From contig CM060733.1 of NCBI GenBank assembly GCA_030704615.1, forward strand, positions 18,042,001-18,106,000: a stretch of DNA of 64,000 bases, in the 5' to 3' direction. Every line of letters begins with the position of its first letter. Positions within the stretch are counted from its first letter, which is position 1. The notes beneath the pieces were generated by a model, which was given only the letters and a program-made list of their open reading frames with translations, did no database searches and had not been told where the DNA came from. Positions 1-12,191 of the stretch are shown here, one piece after another. The position numbers and the translations under genes were made by a program. This stretch comes from Takakia lepidozioides (lineage: Eukaryota > Streptophyta > Takakiopsida > Takakiales > Takakiaceae).

Positions 1-543
1 GGACCCACTTTCTCACGAACGATGGCTCACTCAACCAGAAATCCCAAAGATATATTTCTTCCTTCTGAAAGGGGTTAGCTTGCATTTCTGGCTCAATCTC
101 CATCCTCAGCTGCTCCAAATTTCTCATCCGCTGGAGCATCGTAGTCACGGCCACCTTGAAAGAGACAACGTCGTCCTCTTCGGCATCCTCACAGGATTTG
201 CCCGACGCATCTTGCATACCACAGCAATCGTCGTCCTCGTCCTCATCATCGCCATCATCAGAGTTGATGGGGTTCAATTTCCTCACTAGATGATAATGCC
301 GATTCAAGCAAACAAGCTGAAGTGATTGAACGTGCTGAACCGCTAGCTGCATGGATTTGCTTACCACATTACAGCGCGCAAGATCCCGCCCATCTCGCAC
401 ACGGTTCATCACTTCCGCGAGGACACAGGCCGGAAGCACCTGCATAACAAAATCATCGGTAGGTTCAAGTGTAGAAACGAATTTAATCCCAGTAATAGTT
501 TGCGGCGATCCCTGCGAGAAACTTTGATCGCAGGCATACACTC
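1..543 (-). CDS. F-box protein gene, internal exon, cut by left edge
   Basis: The minus strand is open from a good acceptor (ctgtcag at 550-544) through the window edge. The translation has an F-box-like stretch of about 45 residues (FVMQVLPACVLAEVMNRV, then DLARCNVVSKSMQLAVQHV and SLQLVCLN). An acidic linker (DDGDDEDEDDD) and a charged helical segment follow. F-box proteins are substrate adaptors of SCF ubiquitin ligases, with the F-box binding SKP1. No C-terminal substrate-binding domain is visible because the gene continues beyond position 1. The acceptor splits a codon, so at least one coding exon lies upstream. The F-box assignment rests on pattern similarity to plant proteins of the LARC...VSK type. 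Specific function is unknown. Confidence 0.6.
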
Positions 544-1073
544 CTGACAGGTAAAAACTAAGACCATACAATCCTACCAGCAGACTGGACAAAAAAACTG
601 AGAGAGACAGAGAGAGACAGAGAGCTAATCTGTAAGCTGCAGTACCTCGCAAACTGTAGAATATATGCAACACAACACAACATGCGCAGGTGTGCTCGAA
701 GATCTGGCAAATACCAGAGCGCACAAACGGACTGGCATGAAGTAGTTTTTTACTTTCATCGCTGTATTACCACACGGAGCCATCAGATCGGCCACCGCAG
801 GCACCTTCAAAGCCGTCCCCAAATGATCACGGAAATTTCCGTAGCGAGGAAAGCGAGTCTTTCATATATTCCTTAGACGATCACAGTGAAGGGCTCATTG
901 TTCCACGTCCCCAGCATGATGCCGACTTACATTACTGGGTCGAAAAGCTAGAGTGTATGCGAATGACAAAAACCTCAGAACATGACGGAACTTTCAAGAT
1001 CATTCGGACGCGTGGAGTGGGGGACCAAAGGCCCGGTGTTTATACTGAGCATTGTGCAGAGTGATCGATTTAC

Positions 1074-1634
1074 CTCTTCTAACCCGCGTTGAAGCATGGC
1101 GCCGTCCTCGGCGGTTGTCTCCTTCAAGCTCATTGGCTCCTGCGGACAATTACGCGATATCGCATGAGACAATCAATCCTGGAATTCGAAGATATCACAA
1201 AGTGGTCTGTTCAACAGCAGAAGCCGCTCATGCCCATGCGACTCCAGTTGAGATTAGGCAACGTAAATATCAAGAATAGTACGGTTTCACCAACTGTCTC
1301 TACAGCCGAGCTCGAGAGACGAAGAAATGCATAGTTTTAGTCCAGTTTCTTGAGCAAATATGCCCACTGATTGGTGACTTACGGGGACGAGAAGCTAGGC
1401 GGGATAAAAGAGGTCTTGCCACGCCACAGCCACCAGCGGACCGTGGTACGGGACTGCGGAGTTCAACAGGCATGCAGAAACAAACGGAGAAAAGCTCACA
1501 ATTTCTTCTTGACTCAAGAAACCGACAAGAAAGAGAATTACGGGACAGAAGCAGTGGTTTAAAAAACTCACAGGTATCCACTCCTCAGTCTGACGACCCT
1601 TAGCGTCCACTGGAACTGCTGCAGAGACAGCCAT
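1074..1634 (-). CDS. Candidate 5' exons of the F-box gene
   Basis: Two short minus-strand segments look like exons. The first starts with ATG at 1634 and runs 21 codons (MAVSAAVPVDAKGRQTEEWI...) to a strong donor, CCT|GTGAGT, ending at 1572. The second, 1139-1074, lies between tgtccgcag and GAAGAG|gtaaat and encodes EPMSLKETTAEDGAMLQRGL. A third possible exon lies near 740-860. I could not fix its borders, and its reading phase does not join cleanly to the exon starting at 543. These could instead be 5' parts of an unrelated small gene. Confidence 0.3.
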
Positions 1635-4142
1635 GCGATCTGGCTTACCTCATGCAGCGTGCATGACAGCTAGGAGTTCAGGAAGACATCAAAGACGAGA
1701 CTTTTACTGTCCAGCCACATAAATCCGGCGACTTTGGGGAGGACACTAACGGCACAAATTCAGGTCCCTTCCCCTCGCTCATCCAGAGGCACTCTCGGGT
1801 ATTTCGACTCCCCTCCTCGCGAGCGGCGCGAGCTTGCAAATACCATAGCTGCACACCACACCGATGGTTTCAGGTGCCCTTATAGCGCGAGAGAGACGAC
1901 GGGTCACCCTCTGATCCAACGGGCCTTTCCGTCGCCCGGCTCCAGAAGCCGGGCCCACCTCTCTCGAAACATCGGCCTCATCCCATCAGTCCGTTTCTTC
2001 GGCCATCCAATGGTGTATAATCCTCAAGAAACGGTCAAATCTCATCCACTTTAAAACTCATTCATCAGAACCCTGACAGAGTTTACATTGAAAACCGGCT
2101 ACGATTCAATCGAGACCGTCGAGGCCAATTCACTTCGGACGGAACCTGACCGTCGTCGTGTCCGGCGGGAAACCACCAAAAAAGCCTTCTCTGCAAATTT
2201 TCTGAATAGTTTTATTTTTCAATTGTTTAATTAAGCGATGGACAGACGACGAGGAATGGAACTATCTTCCACGGAAATGGACCACACTGACGAATGACGG
2301 ACAACGTGAGGCCAAAACCAAACCAAAATCTCAGTTGATTAGTAATAAGGAACCTGTCTTTCCAAATAAAGCAAAAGGAATTGCTTTAAGCATTCCATCA
2401 ATCAGCGGCTACTGCCCGGCAGACCTAGCGCCTAAAGCGAAGGAAACGCTCCTACCGACAACTTAGTGCCGGTCTTTAAAACCGGCTCCACCCGGTGTCC
2501 CGGTAACTCGGCGGTGGGCCACCCGGACGAAACCACGTTGCACGAATGGCAGTCGTCGCACGTGAACCAATATCCTCACAACCCTACAGTACCCTACTCA
2601 CTATCTACTTTTACTAATTTATGGGCTTCGCACTAATGTATCTGGGGCTCTGCACTAATATAGCTAATATTCATGGCTGCAGCTATTTCACTTGGCTAAT
2701 AATATGTATTCACCTTGAATCCTTTATAAAAAAGTTGTGTAGACTCATACGGCGTCGTATGGAATATTACAAACTCGGTTAGAGATGTATATTTTGGGCA
2801 GAAAAATAGTCAAGTACACATCCTGCAACATAATTAAAGTATATGCTGACATATAACTCGCCATGTTCGCTATGGTTTCGGGGAAGTTCCCCCTAAGTAA
2901 GCCTCACGGCCCGCCCCGGGGTGGTTATTTTTTCCACCCCTGTGTAACTCCTTCTTATTTAATTTGATCAACAGGGCTTCTGTCGCTTTTCTATTAAATT
3001 AATTTTTTATTTTATTTTAAAAAAAACTCGCCACTTTCCATAAAATCCCCGCCCTCAAGTTGTTTGTACCCAACCACTATTATCCGGAGACATAAAGAAT
3101 AAATTGTATGGTGAATGTAAGTATGTCAACAATGAAATGAACTACCTTAGAGAACCTAGGTTGCACAGAGAGCCTCGTCCTCATCGCCACCTAGGGAATT
3201 TTGAAATGCATCACAATTCAGTTGATCGCAGACTCAAATTGCACAATTCGAGTCAATTGCAAAGGTAATTCAATGGAATTGTCCATTGAATTGTTCCCCA
3301 TTCACTTGAACTACAAAACTCAAATCTAATTCGCAATTCAATTGAATTCTAATAAATATCTATTTCATTTGTTACTATATATATCATGTATTGAAATCAA
3401 TATGTAGCATACGTGTACCAATATGAAATTTACATAATACGGGTTTAAAATACATACAATCTTGCTTGTCTTTTCTCTCTAGTATCTGTGGCAAGGCGTA
3501 AGTGCTCACGAAGCCTGAAGCCTCAGCAAAAGGAAGCATTTGGAGAGGTGCATGCCTCAAAACAAGAGGATCAGATAGGTAGAGGAAGAGCTAAAGTGTA
3601 TTGTACAGATGATGCAGGCTTGGGAGGAATGGATCAACATAAAGACCGAGAGACGAATGTCAGCAGATCAAAAGGCCTCCACACCAGGGCCGTAGTTCAT
3701 GGTTATATTCAAAGACGAATAGGGTAGAGAGCCCAATAGTCGCGCAAATAGTAACTTATTGGAGTTATTTCCTAGGGTAAAATAAGGTGAAATGAAATAT
3801 TATAGTCTTTTCTGAAAGGGGTTCACCTTATTTATGAGCTGCACTAATCAGCACCTTGAATTGGTCTTTTAATAAAAAGTTACTGGACTCTAAACATAGA
3901 GGGGTATATCTATTGAGAGATACATTGAAAGAACTTAAACTACTCATAATTGACAGGTGCAATCACGCAAAATTCAATATAAACAGCGCAAAATAGCCAT
4001 ATTATCGCGCAATCAGATTTGGACGTTGCGCAAGAAGCCCTAATGTTAATGTTACGACTGGCTTTTGGTGCAATAATTCTATGGAGGTATGTGTTACATT
4101 GAAAATTGAAGTGGTACATAAAGTTTCTGACTGCACATATCA
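1635..4142. other. Gene-free stretch
   Basis: No convincing coding region, RNA gene or bounded transposon is visible. The sequence turns AT-rich after about 2600. Open frames here, including an 80-codon one at 3488-3727, show no recognisable motif and no splice context. Part of 1640-2200 may be the promoter region of the minus-strand F-box gene. Confidence 0.5.
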
Positions 4143-4186
4143 CATCTTCATCAAACTACTTTAACATCTTCATCAAACTACTTTAA
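4143..4186 (+). repeat. 22-bp tandem duplication ending in TTAA
   Basis: A 22-bp unit starting catcttcatc and ending ctactttaa occurs twice back to back (4143-4164 and 4165-4186). Each copy ends in TTAA, and the second TTAA is the left target site of the piggyBac element. The duplication therefore abuts the insertion point. Confidence 0.8.
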
Positions 4187-5189
4187 CCCCTAACGGACGA
4201 GGCTGTTTTTGGTGGGCCCGCTCCAAAACAGCACATACCCTCACGGATGAGGGTATATCTCCCAGCTAAGAAACATCCACAGGGATGAACCGTATGAAAA
4301 GGACGCTACCTACCTCATGCACCTGCTGTAAGACTTTCAGCCCATTTCACCGTGTTATTAGGAAGATTATAACAAAATGGTAAGCTCTAAATCTGTAGTG
4401 CATTCCAATTTTAGAGGGAAAAATTGGTTTGACCAGGCAGTTGGACCAAAAAAATATTTTTTCCTTGCAAGACCCCAACCACATTCCAATTCTCAAGCAC
4501 CTTAAGCAACTTGCCCCAAATTTGCAAAGCAGAATTCCAAAATCTGCATAGGGTTCCTTTGTATGGGAAAACAAGGGGGTCAAAAAGCACTATTTGCTTC
4601 AATTGACCTGTAATTCAGCCATAGGGGTCGAAATTTTCATTGGAACCAGATTCCAACGGTGGAATTGTTCCTCCTATGATTTCCTACTACCTCCAAAACG
4701 AATTTCTGAATTCTAACCAAAATGCAGGCAGAGATTTCTAAGTAGGTGTATTTCTACTTGAATCCCAGCTCAGGCCATGTATTGCCTGAGCCGGTAGACA
4801 ATTCCGGCTACAGAAAGGGGGCTACGTCACCGATTGACACAGAAAACTCGGGGGACCCCAAAATCGACACCCAAAAAAAGGCCCGGGAATGCCCGACGTT
4901 TCGGCGTTCCACCCGACAAGCAACTGAAAAACTAACAACTACCAACCGTCACGAATGTGGCCCATCTGTGTTCAAGCTCCCCGTGAGCTCCTGCTTTTCA
5001 TTTGAATGTAGCGAACCCAAACCACACACCACCCCGAAGACATGATCCACGAACTGGGGGGGAGTTGAACCCCCCGATCTGCCCAGTGTGCAGACAGTTC
5101 TCCCCCCCCCCAAGCAGCAAGCAGCACCCCCAAAACCGCAACTAGCAAGCATGACTGCCCCCCCTAAAAAAAAAAATGAAACCACCCAA

Positions 5190-5600
5190 ACACAACGCAC
5201 ACACGCCAACACTGAAGGACCCCATCACCTCCACAGCCCCTCAACCAGCAGCAGCAGATCCCCATCACCCCCACAGCCTGTGAACCATCACCAGCCCTTC
5301 CCCCATCACCAAAACAGCCCACAATGAGCAAGCAGCAGACCCCCATGACCCCCCACTCCCAAAACTGCCCATTAACCAGCAGCAGCATGACCCCCACACC
5401 CCTCCACTGCCATTGAACCGTCACCACCAGCCCCCCATGACCCCCACTGCCCATCAACCAGCATGGACACACACAACCCCCCAACCTGAGAAGAACCCAT
5501 ACCCACCACAGATCAGAGATACCCACACCCCACGCCCCACGCACACACGCCATCCACAGCCTCCAGCATACCTGAATGCAGTCCCACACCCTAGTGAACC
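5190..5600 (+). repeat. CCC/CAC-rich low-complexity tract inside piggyBac element
   Basis: Degenerate repeats of the type catcacccccacagcc and catgacccccactgcccatc fill this stretch between the transposase 3' end and the left terminus. Any translation is Pro/His/Thr-rich low complexity and I do not regard it as a gene. Confidence 0.6.
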
Positions 5601-5662
5601 CCCACCCACACAAACATATGCACACACAAAGAAAGAAGACAGTGCAACAAGCCAGAATTCAG

Positions 5663-7947
5663 TCACCTCAAGGCATGTCGGTGTGCCTCATTCCAACACC
5701 GCCCAAGGCACAAGTGGTTGTCATCGCAGCCAGGGCAGTAATAGTGAGTACGAACATGGCACATGACACACACTCGCCGCTGTGTGGTGTGAAGGCACTG
5801 ATGCACAAACGTGCATTCTAAATCCCTCGTGGTGTCAATGTTGTCAGTGCAGCAACCCCCTGTCAAACCATATGCCACAGCTAGATTGAATTGTAGATGG
5901 GTCATGGCCCGACGCCCCCTCCTTCTCTCCATTGCAGAACGCAAGATATACGCATTCACTAGCGTGATATCCATAAGAAAAAAAAAACAGACGATGCCAC
6001 CACTTCTTTGTGCGCAGCTGCAAGCTGTACGCACCCCTAAGCTGGTCCTGCACATCCACCCCTCGCATGTACGTTTGGTATTGCACATGTGCAGGTACGG
6101 ATGGCACAGGCACTCTCTGGTTTCCCACAAAATGGCGTACAGTCACAGGAGAGGAAGGGCTGCAAGCTAGCCTAGCTGCAGATGACAGTAAGAATACACC
6201 CTTCTTGTCCCACCACAACACAGCAACCACCTCCCTGGACTCATGCATCCAGTACCATGACTGCCCTTGCTTGGCAGTCTTGGATTTTTTCATTTTCAGC
6301 AAAGAGGGAGGGAGACCTTTTCTGTTCACTCTTACCGTGCCAGTGGCCCAAGTGCCAAGTTTGGCCATGTCATATAGAAGTTGGACCCCTGTAAAGTAAT
6401 TATCAGTCACAATGACATGCCCCAAACCATGCAGCCCGTCGGCCAGCCGGTGACCACATCATAACCTTCTCCCTTCCCACTTTTCTGCCTCTCGCCATCT
6501 GGCCCTCCTGCATTCTTACCAACATACACTGAAAAGTCGTAGACATATGAAGTCTCCGAGTCAGCCAAGGCCCACACCTTGATGCCCTATTTGCATGGTT
6601 TCTTAGGCATATACATCCTAATTGGGAAGTACTTCCCCTTGTAACGGATCATCACCTCATCGACAGTCACCATTTTGTTCAGATTCCAGAGACTTTTACA
6701 CCTATCCACAATCTCCTCACACACCCACCTAAGCTTTCCGAGCTTATCATAATTCCGACTCTTACGATCTGCCACCAACGTGGCGTTGTCAACAAGATGC
6801 AAACAACGGAGTATGGCCTCATACCTATCTCGAGTCATCACTTTGCGGATGACAGGACAAGCGAAGAATGTCTCCGAGTGTTGCCAGTAAAATCGTGTTC
6901 GGGGCAACTTTTTCATGCCCATGAAGACACAGACTCCAATCCAAGCCCTGAGCTCAGGAACAGTGAGCTCTTTCCATCGAGGGCCCCCCACAAGTGCCCG
7001 TACCGAAAGGTTCAGCAGCATAACGATTGGACTCCCTATATATTCGCCCAAGCACTTGTCGCCTCCAAAACAAACCAAAAAACCAAATCGGATGTGAGCC
7101 CTTCATCTCAGGCAGGCAGGGACCAGGTTGAGGGCCAAAAAATGCAGCTCTATCACTCACAAAGTCAGAGCCTGCGTTGGTTTCCCACGTCTTCGCCTTG
7201 AACATCTCCACAAAATCGGCCGAGATTTCCTCATCACACTCCATATCAACCACCTCGTTTTCCCAGTCTGCTTCGTCAGCAAAGTCGCCCATGTACCCAT
7301 CGTCACCCTCAAAATCCTCGTCCATGTCGGAGGAGGCCTCATCGTGGCCCAAAACAGGATTAGAAGACCCCTCACCAAAAGGAACCAGTGCACCAGTGTT
7401 GGGATGCATGTCCCCCAAAGCAGCCCGACCGACGGCAAGCATGCTCCCAGCACCCATAGGCCCGCCAACACATCCCACAACACCCGAATTCACCACTTCC
7501 TAATTTTTTTTCCTCACCACACCTTTGGGAGGTGTTGTCACACTTGCAGGAACCGACCTCTTTGCACGAGCCAACTCCTTCAGACGCCTGACTATCGGCA
7601 TCGGGCCAGACATCATCTCTCAAAACAGAATTCACAGCATCACTGAACCCCTCCTTATCACCTTCCTTTATTCTCTCTCTCCAACCAAGAACTAGAGCCA
7701 CCTGACGTCTAAACAGAAAGCGAAAATTGTGAGGACGAGGGTGGCAAGGCCAACGATTGGCGAACGGCGGTGGAGGCAAACTACAGAGGAAAGCATGAGA
7801 CAGACACCCCAATATTATCTTGCACTGCTCGGGAGTGCAGTGCTGCTCCTCAAGCGCCCACTCCCTTATAACCTCCGCGACAGCTGCAAGCTCGGGTGGG
7901 GGCGACGGTGGCTCAGGCACAAGAGCGTCCTTCCTCTTTGGTGCCAT
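5663..7947 (-). pseudogene. piggyBac transposase (DDE_Tnp_1_7), frameshifted
   Basis: The first ATG is at 7947 (MAPKRKDALVPEPPSPPPEL), leading into an acidic N-terminal region. The DDE transposase core and a cysteine-rich C-terminus follow (VCVMCHVRTHYYCPGC), like the zinc-binding tail of piggyBac transposases. The catalytic triad is readable: Asp in TVDEVMIRYKGK, Asp in VIVTDNYFTG and Asp in RGVDVQDQLRG. The frame is lost near 7505 (T run), 7075 (A-rich run), 6450 and 5980 (A run), and an in-frame TAG lies at 6587-6589. piggyBac transposases cut and paste at TTAA. The reading is unambiguous for the family, but the copy is broken unless the indels are assembly errors. Confidence 0.9.
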
Positions 7948-8574
7948 ACGAATCCGTGAGACCGACAGAGATCACAGGAAATGAATGCAAGCCCTCACGA
8001 TGAATCAATGCAGATGGCTCATCTTCCCCAAGCACAGGAAGGAAGGATGTACCTCGGCGAATTTCGCAAACTCTCCAAAACCAGCTGCAAAATGAAACCC
8101 CAACACACCACGCTCCCCTGCAACCATCCCCTACCACACAAAACACAGAGCCCAAATGCATAAAAGCATTTCACAAAACGACATGCAAGAAAAAATGACA
8201 ACTTGCATTACAATGAAAATTCAGCAGGGCACAAGAATCTAAACGCCAAACACTCAGCCCTAATAGCTGCGTAAATGCAATCACACCCCGAGCTCTAATG
8301 TCTAGAACACACAACATGAAACGGAACAGCTCCCGCCGCTTCGAGCCTGGGAGAGGTAAGTCGCTATGACCCGAAAATGAAGCCCAGAAATACACCCCTA
8401 CGAAGCGAATGCGGGCGATCCACGGAAGATCAAGCAGAACATGCACACAAAAACGCCAAGGAAATGCGAGAGGGGCCACGATTTGCAAGCTCCAGGAACC
8501 TAGACTCTATGCGCGCGAAGAGAGAGTTCGTTCCACGCTGCCGCCACCCATCACTGGCCACAGGGTGGCATTTC

Positions 8575-8594
8575 ATGTCCGCACGGGCGGACAT
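8575..8594. repeat. Perfect 8-bp-arm palindrome in piggyBac right subterminal region
   Basis: ATGTCCGC and GCGGACAT flank an ACGG spacer. The same palindrome, with 7-bp arms and the same ACGG spacer, occurs at 16849-16866 in the short derivative. That makes it a conserved subterminal feature and a possible transposase-binding site. Confidence 0.6.
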
Positions 8595-8901
8595 GCCAAC
8601 CCTGTATGCACCCGATCGCCGGCATTGGGCCACCGATGCCCATTTTGCCTGCCACGTGGCTAGATCAAAGCCCGTGGAGGGCCAGAAACCATTGGATTTT
8701 GGGTGCTCATCATCACTTCAAAAAATCCCGACGGCGCAGGATTTGTCCAATTAGGGTGCAATAAATTCTGTCCGACGCAGAATCTCAAGGGCTACAACTT
8801 TTATTCAGGGCCCATTTTCATCCAGATTCATCCAAGGGGCCCACTGATGGTCGAAATATCCAATCGACCCGAATCAGGTCGACTCGTCCATTAGGGGTTA
8901 A

Positions 8902-10134
8902 TGCTCAAAAATCTCGATTGCATTGTGCAAACTAACAACGTTCTGTCAACTGCAGCAACAACATATTTATGGTGGAACAAATGATTGCGCAGGGTGGATT
9001 GAGCCGTTATCTTCCTAGCTATCCCGTACAGCCGTCTTTGCACCATAGCCACACCGAACCTAGGCTATCATAACTAGAACACCCGAGCCGTCAGATTCAA
9101 AGCAATGCCCCCTATCTCCACCAAATTCCTCTACCCGAGGGATATTCTCTTATCCTCTAAGAGTTTGGGCGCTGAAGCGGGGAAGTAGCCAGTAAAGCAT
9201 GCCAAGCTAGATGGGAACGATCTCTTGCTAGAGGAGTCTCACAGGTGGGCCAATCAAATCACATGCAGGGGCATCAAGTGCAACACATCCAAACACCATC
9301 ACACAAAACATCCTGCATTTGGCATAAGCCAACCACTTTTTATATTAAGGAATGGGCTAATCTGGAATGCAAAGTGGTGGCCTCTTATTGGCTGCCAGGA
9401 TTTCTTTTTCTCCCACATATCAGCAGCCACCCTTTCAGATTAGGTTAATGTTGGAATGAGACAAGGGCCTTGGCTAACATGAGGCACATTTAATTAGCTA
9501 TACCAACCGCCCTGCTTTTCATCCAACCTACGAACAAAAGAGCATCTGCAACAGGTGGAATACCCCATCTTACAGGGTTCTCAGTTACTTTGCCCATGTA
9601 AGAAAAATATGCCATTATTTTAAGGTGTATTTCTTATTCGTGCTGTTCTGGGTGAGGTTACCTTAGTGCATCCGCCCCAATAATATGATAACATGATCGG
9701 TGTTGAGTGTGCATTCCTGTGAGCGTACTTCAAGGAAAACAAACGTCCTATAGGTCCTCATCCATTTCATCACGAGATTTAATTTATACGCTGAATGCCA
9801 TCCACCCATGGTTACTTTTTCTCCAATAAAATGTCTAAACCTATCTTTATCCGCAAGTCTGGCTTATGTTATGAGAATGTTTTATCGAATATTCAACTGT
9901 GTGACACAGTTGTAAGCTGGACGACCAATTGGGCTCATAAATATTTGAGCTCCCCTAAGGAAACATTCCATTCTGACCCTCTCTATGCCAATGTGGTCAG
10001 AAAATTATGGGAAATTCCGGGCAGGTGCTTCATAACGTCAGGAATACATTGAACATCAAAAGGTCTAAATATACATTTAGAAAAATTCCCAGGGAATATT
10101 CCACCCCATGTGCCTTTTTTGGGCCGTGATATTC
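8902..10134. other. Gene-free stretch
   Basis: No coding region with family motifs, RNA gene or bounded element is recognised. Short open frames at 9225-9448 and 9795-10052 lack splice or codon support. Confidence 0.5.
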
Positions 10135-10143
10135 AAGTGCCTG

Positions 10144-10387
10144 AAAAAAAAAAGGGGGTGCTCATTGGTTGGTAGCTCAGCTGGTAAGTGCAGTGTGTGT
10201 CGCCCTGGTGGTTCGGGGCTCAAACCCGATGCCCTTCCAGTGTGTGGGATTGTTTGCGACGGTATGTCTGGGCATTAACCGTCCTGTAGGCCTCATCGCC
10301 CATAAATGAGAGGGTGTTAATTTTCCCCCCTCCTCAACGGCCTGAATTGTGGGCTGTCGCTCCCAGGTTTCCTTTTTTTTTTTTTTA
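10144..10387 (+). mobile_element. tRNA-derived SINE with 9-bp target duplication
   Basis: A pol III A-box-like stretch (tagctcagctgg, 10173-10184) is followed about 32 bp later by a B-box-like stretch (gggctcaaaccc, 10216-10227), as in a tRNA promoter. The body ends in a long T run at 10372-10386. Direct repeats aagtgcctg flank it (10135-10143 and 10388-10396) and act as the target-site duplication. Plant tRNA-related SINEs of the Au type end in T runs. The A-run just inside the left duplication leaves the orientation slightly open. Confidence 0.7.
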
Positions 10388-10396
10388 AAGTGCCTG

Positions 10397-11035
10397 GATC
10401 TCCTCCCTCCCCAGTCTAAACTTGCAAGGGGGGACTGTGGTGTGACTTTCCTCAAAAACATTTGAGGGTAGCTGGGTAGGTGGGCCATCACAATGGTCAG
10501 TTTTACAGGGGTTGAAAATTCCCAAAGATAGAACAGAAAAAACGGATGCAGTGTAGGAACCAGGCAGGGAAAATGGCTTCACAAATGCAGGGGAAAAAAC
10601 ATCCGGTAATAACAACAATGGACTCTTCCCTATTTGGCTCAGCCCCCACTTGTGCCACCGAAAACATGAAAGATCAGTGTGGTGGATTTGTGGAGCTCTA
10701 AAACCTTTCAACTATTCAAACCCCCCCTTTTATTATGTGTCCTTCCCACCCGCCCATCCCTCCACTTCGTCATGCCATCTTTCCTTCCCACCGGCCGGAC
10801 TTTTGCTAAATGAAACTTGGGCTACATATTCAGGCAGTTGGATGGGATGATTGTTCAGTTTGATTTGCCTCACTTTTTCATTCAGTTGAATTCACATATC
10901 TTCCCCTTTTGGAACTTTTCATCCTTTGTATAGTCACCTCGTGTAGGTTTGTTTGTACACAGGTTTCAACGTTTCAACATCTTAGTGGACTTAGTGGACC
11001 AGCAATGAACGGACTTTTTCCACCATAAACTTGAA
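10397..11035. other. Gene-free stretch
   Basis: Nothing recognisable. Open frames on both strands overlap and show no motifs. Confidence 0.45.
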
Positions 11036-11230
11036 AGGCATCCGTCACACGTGACATCCCCCCTTCGGAAGTTGAAGGGACGCTGGCCCGTTCATACGTG
11101 CGATGACATCACTCCCCTTGTCCCCCTTCCTCCCATGATAATGAATGCTTACATTACAGGCGCCTTTATTGTGGCAGGACGCCGGATACCGGCAGTGTGG
11201 GCTGCTCCGGCGAGCATCTATTCGCAGTAC
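11036..11230 (+). repeat. Dispersed repeat, inverted relative to 18426-18620
   Basis: The stretch from about 11036 (gcatccgtcacacgtgac) to 11230 matches the reverse complement of about 18426-18620. The best-conserved part is attacaggcgcctttattg followed by the segment reading ggataccggcagtg and ggctgctccgg. Its identity is unknown. Confidence 0.6.
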
Positions 11231-11310
11231 TATTTTATATTGTTAGTTACATGACTATTATAAAAGGTTTGATCATAATTATGCAAGCAAGACCAGTATA
11301 CCATCCTTTA

Positions 11311-12189
11311 TCAACCGTTTAGGCGACAATAAATTCAAATTGAAAGTGCCTAACGCGTTTTGGGATTTTTCAAATTTTGGCCTAATTGCACGGAAATTAT
11401 GGGACCAAAGAGCCTAATGCCTAAAAATTCCAGCAAAAAACTTTCAAGCCTCTTCTCATGTTGTTTGTAATAAGATGAAAATTTCATTGACCAAAAATCA
11501 ATACAAATATATGCGTGCGAAAATAACTTCCTACAAATCCCAATCTATTTGCGAGAGCTCCATGTACGTTCGAAAGGCCCCTCCATAGACTCGACAATGT
11601 CACCATATTCATCCTCCTCGCTAATCATCATGATCTCTCCATCTACCTTGTCCCACATTGAGATGAGGGATATCCTCATTTTCAATATGCAGATTTGCAA
11701 GACATCTACACATAGTTTCCTCTACACTAAGGGTCAAGGTAGATATCAGGGATATCGTGAGAGCTTGTAGCTTACCACTATTTCAAGAGCACTGTACAAG
11801 CACGTACCATTATTGAAATCAAGGAAATCAAGTAAGTTCTTGCTACCACTAGTGACTTAGTGAGCACTCTACCAGCTTGAGCTTTGGAGCACCGCGTACA
11901 ACAAAGAGGTGCATTTTTAGGGTTTGCCTGGAAATGAAGGGTAGCTGGAGCCTGCACAGTGCAAGCTTGAAGGAGATTTGAGCTGGGCCTATTGGCATGG
12001 GACAAGGGGCCATGGATGGGCATTGGGTTTCTATTTTGTTATTTTATTCTTAAGAAAATAAATGTTTTCTCTTCTCATGTGCCTAATTCAAAAAACTTAT
12101 ATCATGAAGATGCCTAATGTGAGAAATGGTTTGAGAAGTGTGCCTAAGCAGTTAATAATTATTAGGTACAAAAATGCGTAAACGGTTGA
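11311..12189. mobile_element. TA-flanked non-autonomous DNA transposon (879 bp)
   Basis: The ends are inverted repeats matching at 13 of 14 positions: TCAACCGTTTAGGC on the left, and the right end reads inward TCAACCGTTTACGC. TA dinucleotides lie immediately outside both (11309-11310 and 12190-12191). A TA target fits a Tc1/mariner-type element, but no transposase is present, so the superfamily is inferred from the target only. The interior repeats the word tgcctaa several times and holds no gene. Confidence 0.55.
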
Positions 12190-12191
12190 TA

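Larger units (their letters stand above)
4187..8897 (-). mobile_element. piggyBac-type DNA transposon, 4.7 kb
   Basis: The element is bounded by TTAA at 4183-4186 and 8898-8901, the target duplication typical of piggyBac. It has near-identical 15-bp terminal inverted repeats (CCCCTAACGGACGAG on the left; CCCCTAATGGACGAG read inward on the right), one mismatch. It encodes a piggyBac transposase on the minus strand, broken by frameshifts. About 1 kb of non-coding sequence precedes the transposase 3' end and about 0.9 kb follows its start. The subterminal regions recur in the shorter element at 16023-17166. With all the catalytic aspartates still legible, this is a fairly recent but inactive autonomous copy. 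Confidence 0.9.

Noticed and set aside
1734-2054. 106-codon open frame on the plus strand
   Set aside because: No motif, no splice signals and composition like the surrounding non-coding sequence; it lies where the minus-strand gene promoter is expected.
5164-5625. 153-codon Trp/Cys/Gly-rich minus-strand frame
   Set aside because: It is the complement of a CCC/CAC low-complexity repeat, so the open frame is a composition artefact.
7128-7646. 172-codon plus-strand frame
   Set aside because: Shadow of the piggyBac transposase coding strand.
10165-10235. Functional tRNA gene
   Set aside because: A and B box-like words are present, but no cloverleaf with matched acceptor stem can be drawn; the flanking direct repeats and T-run identify a SINE.
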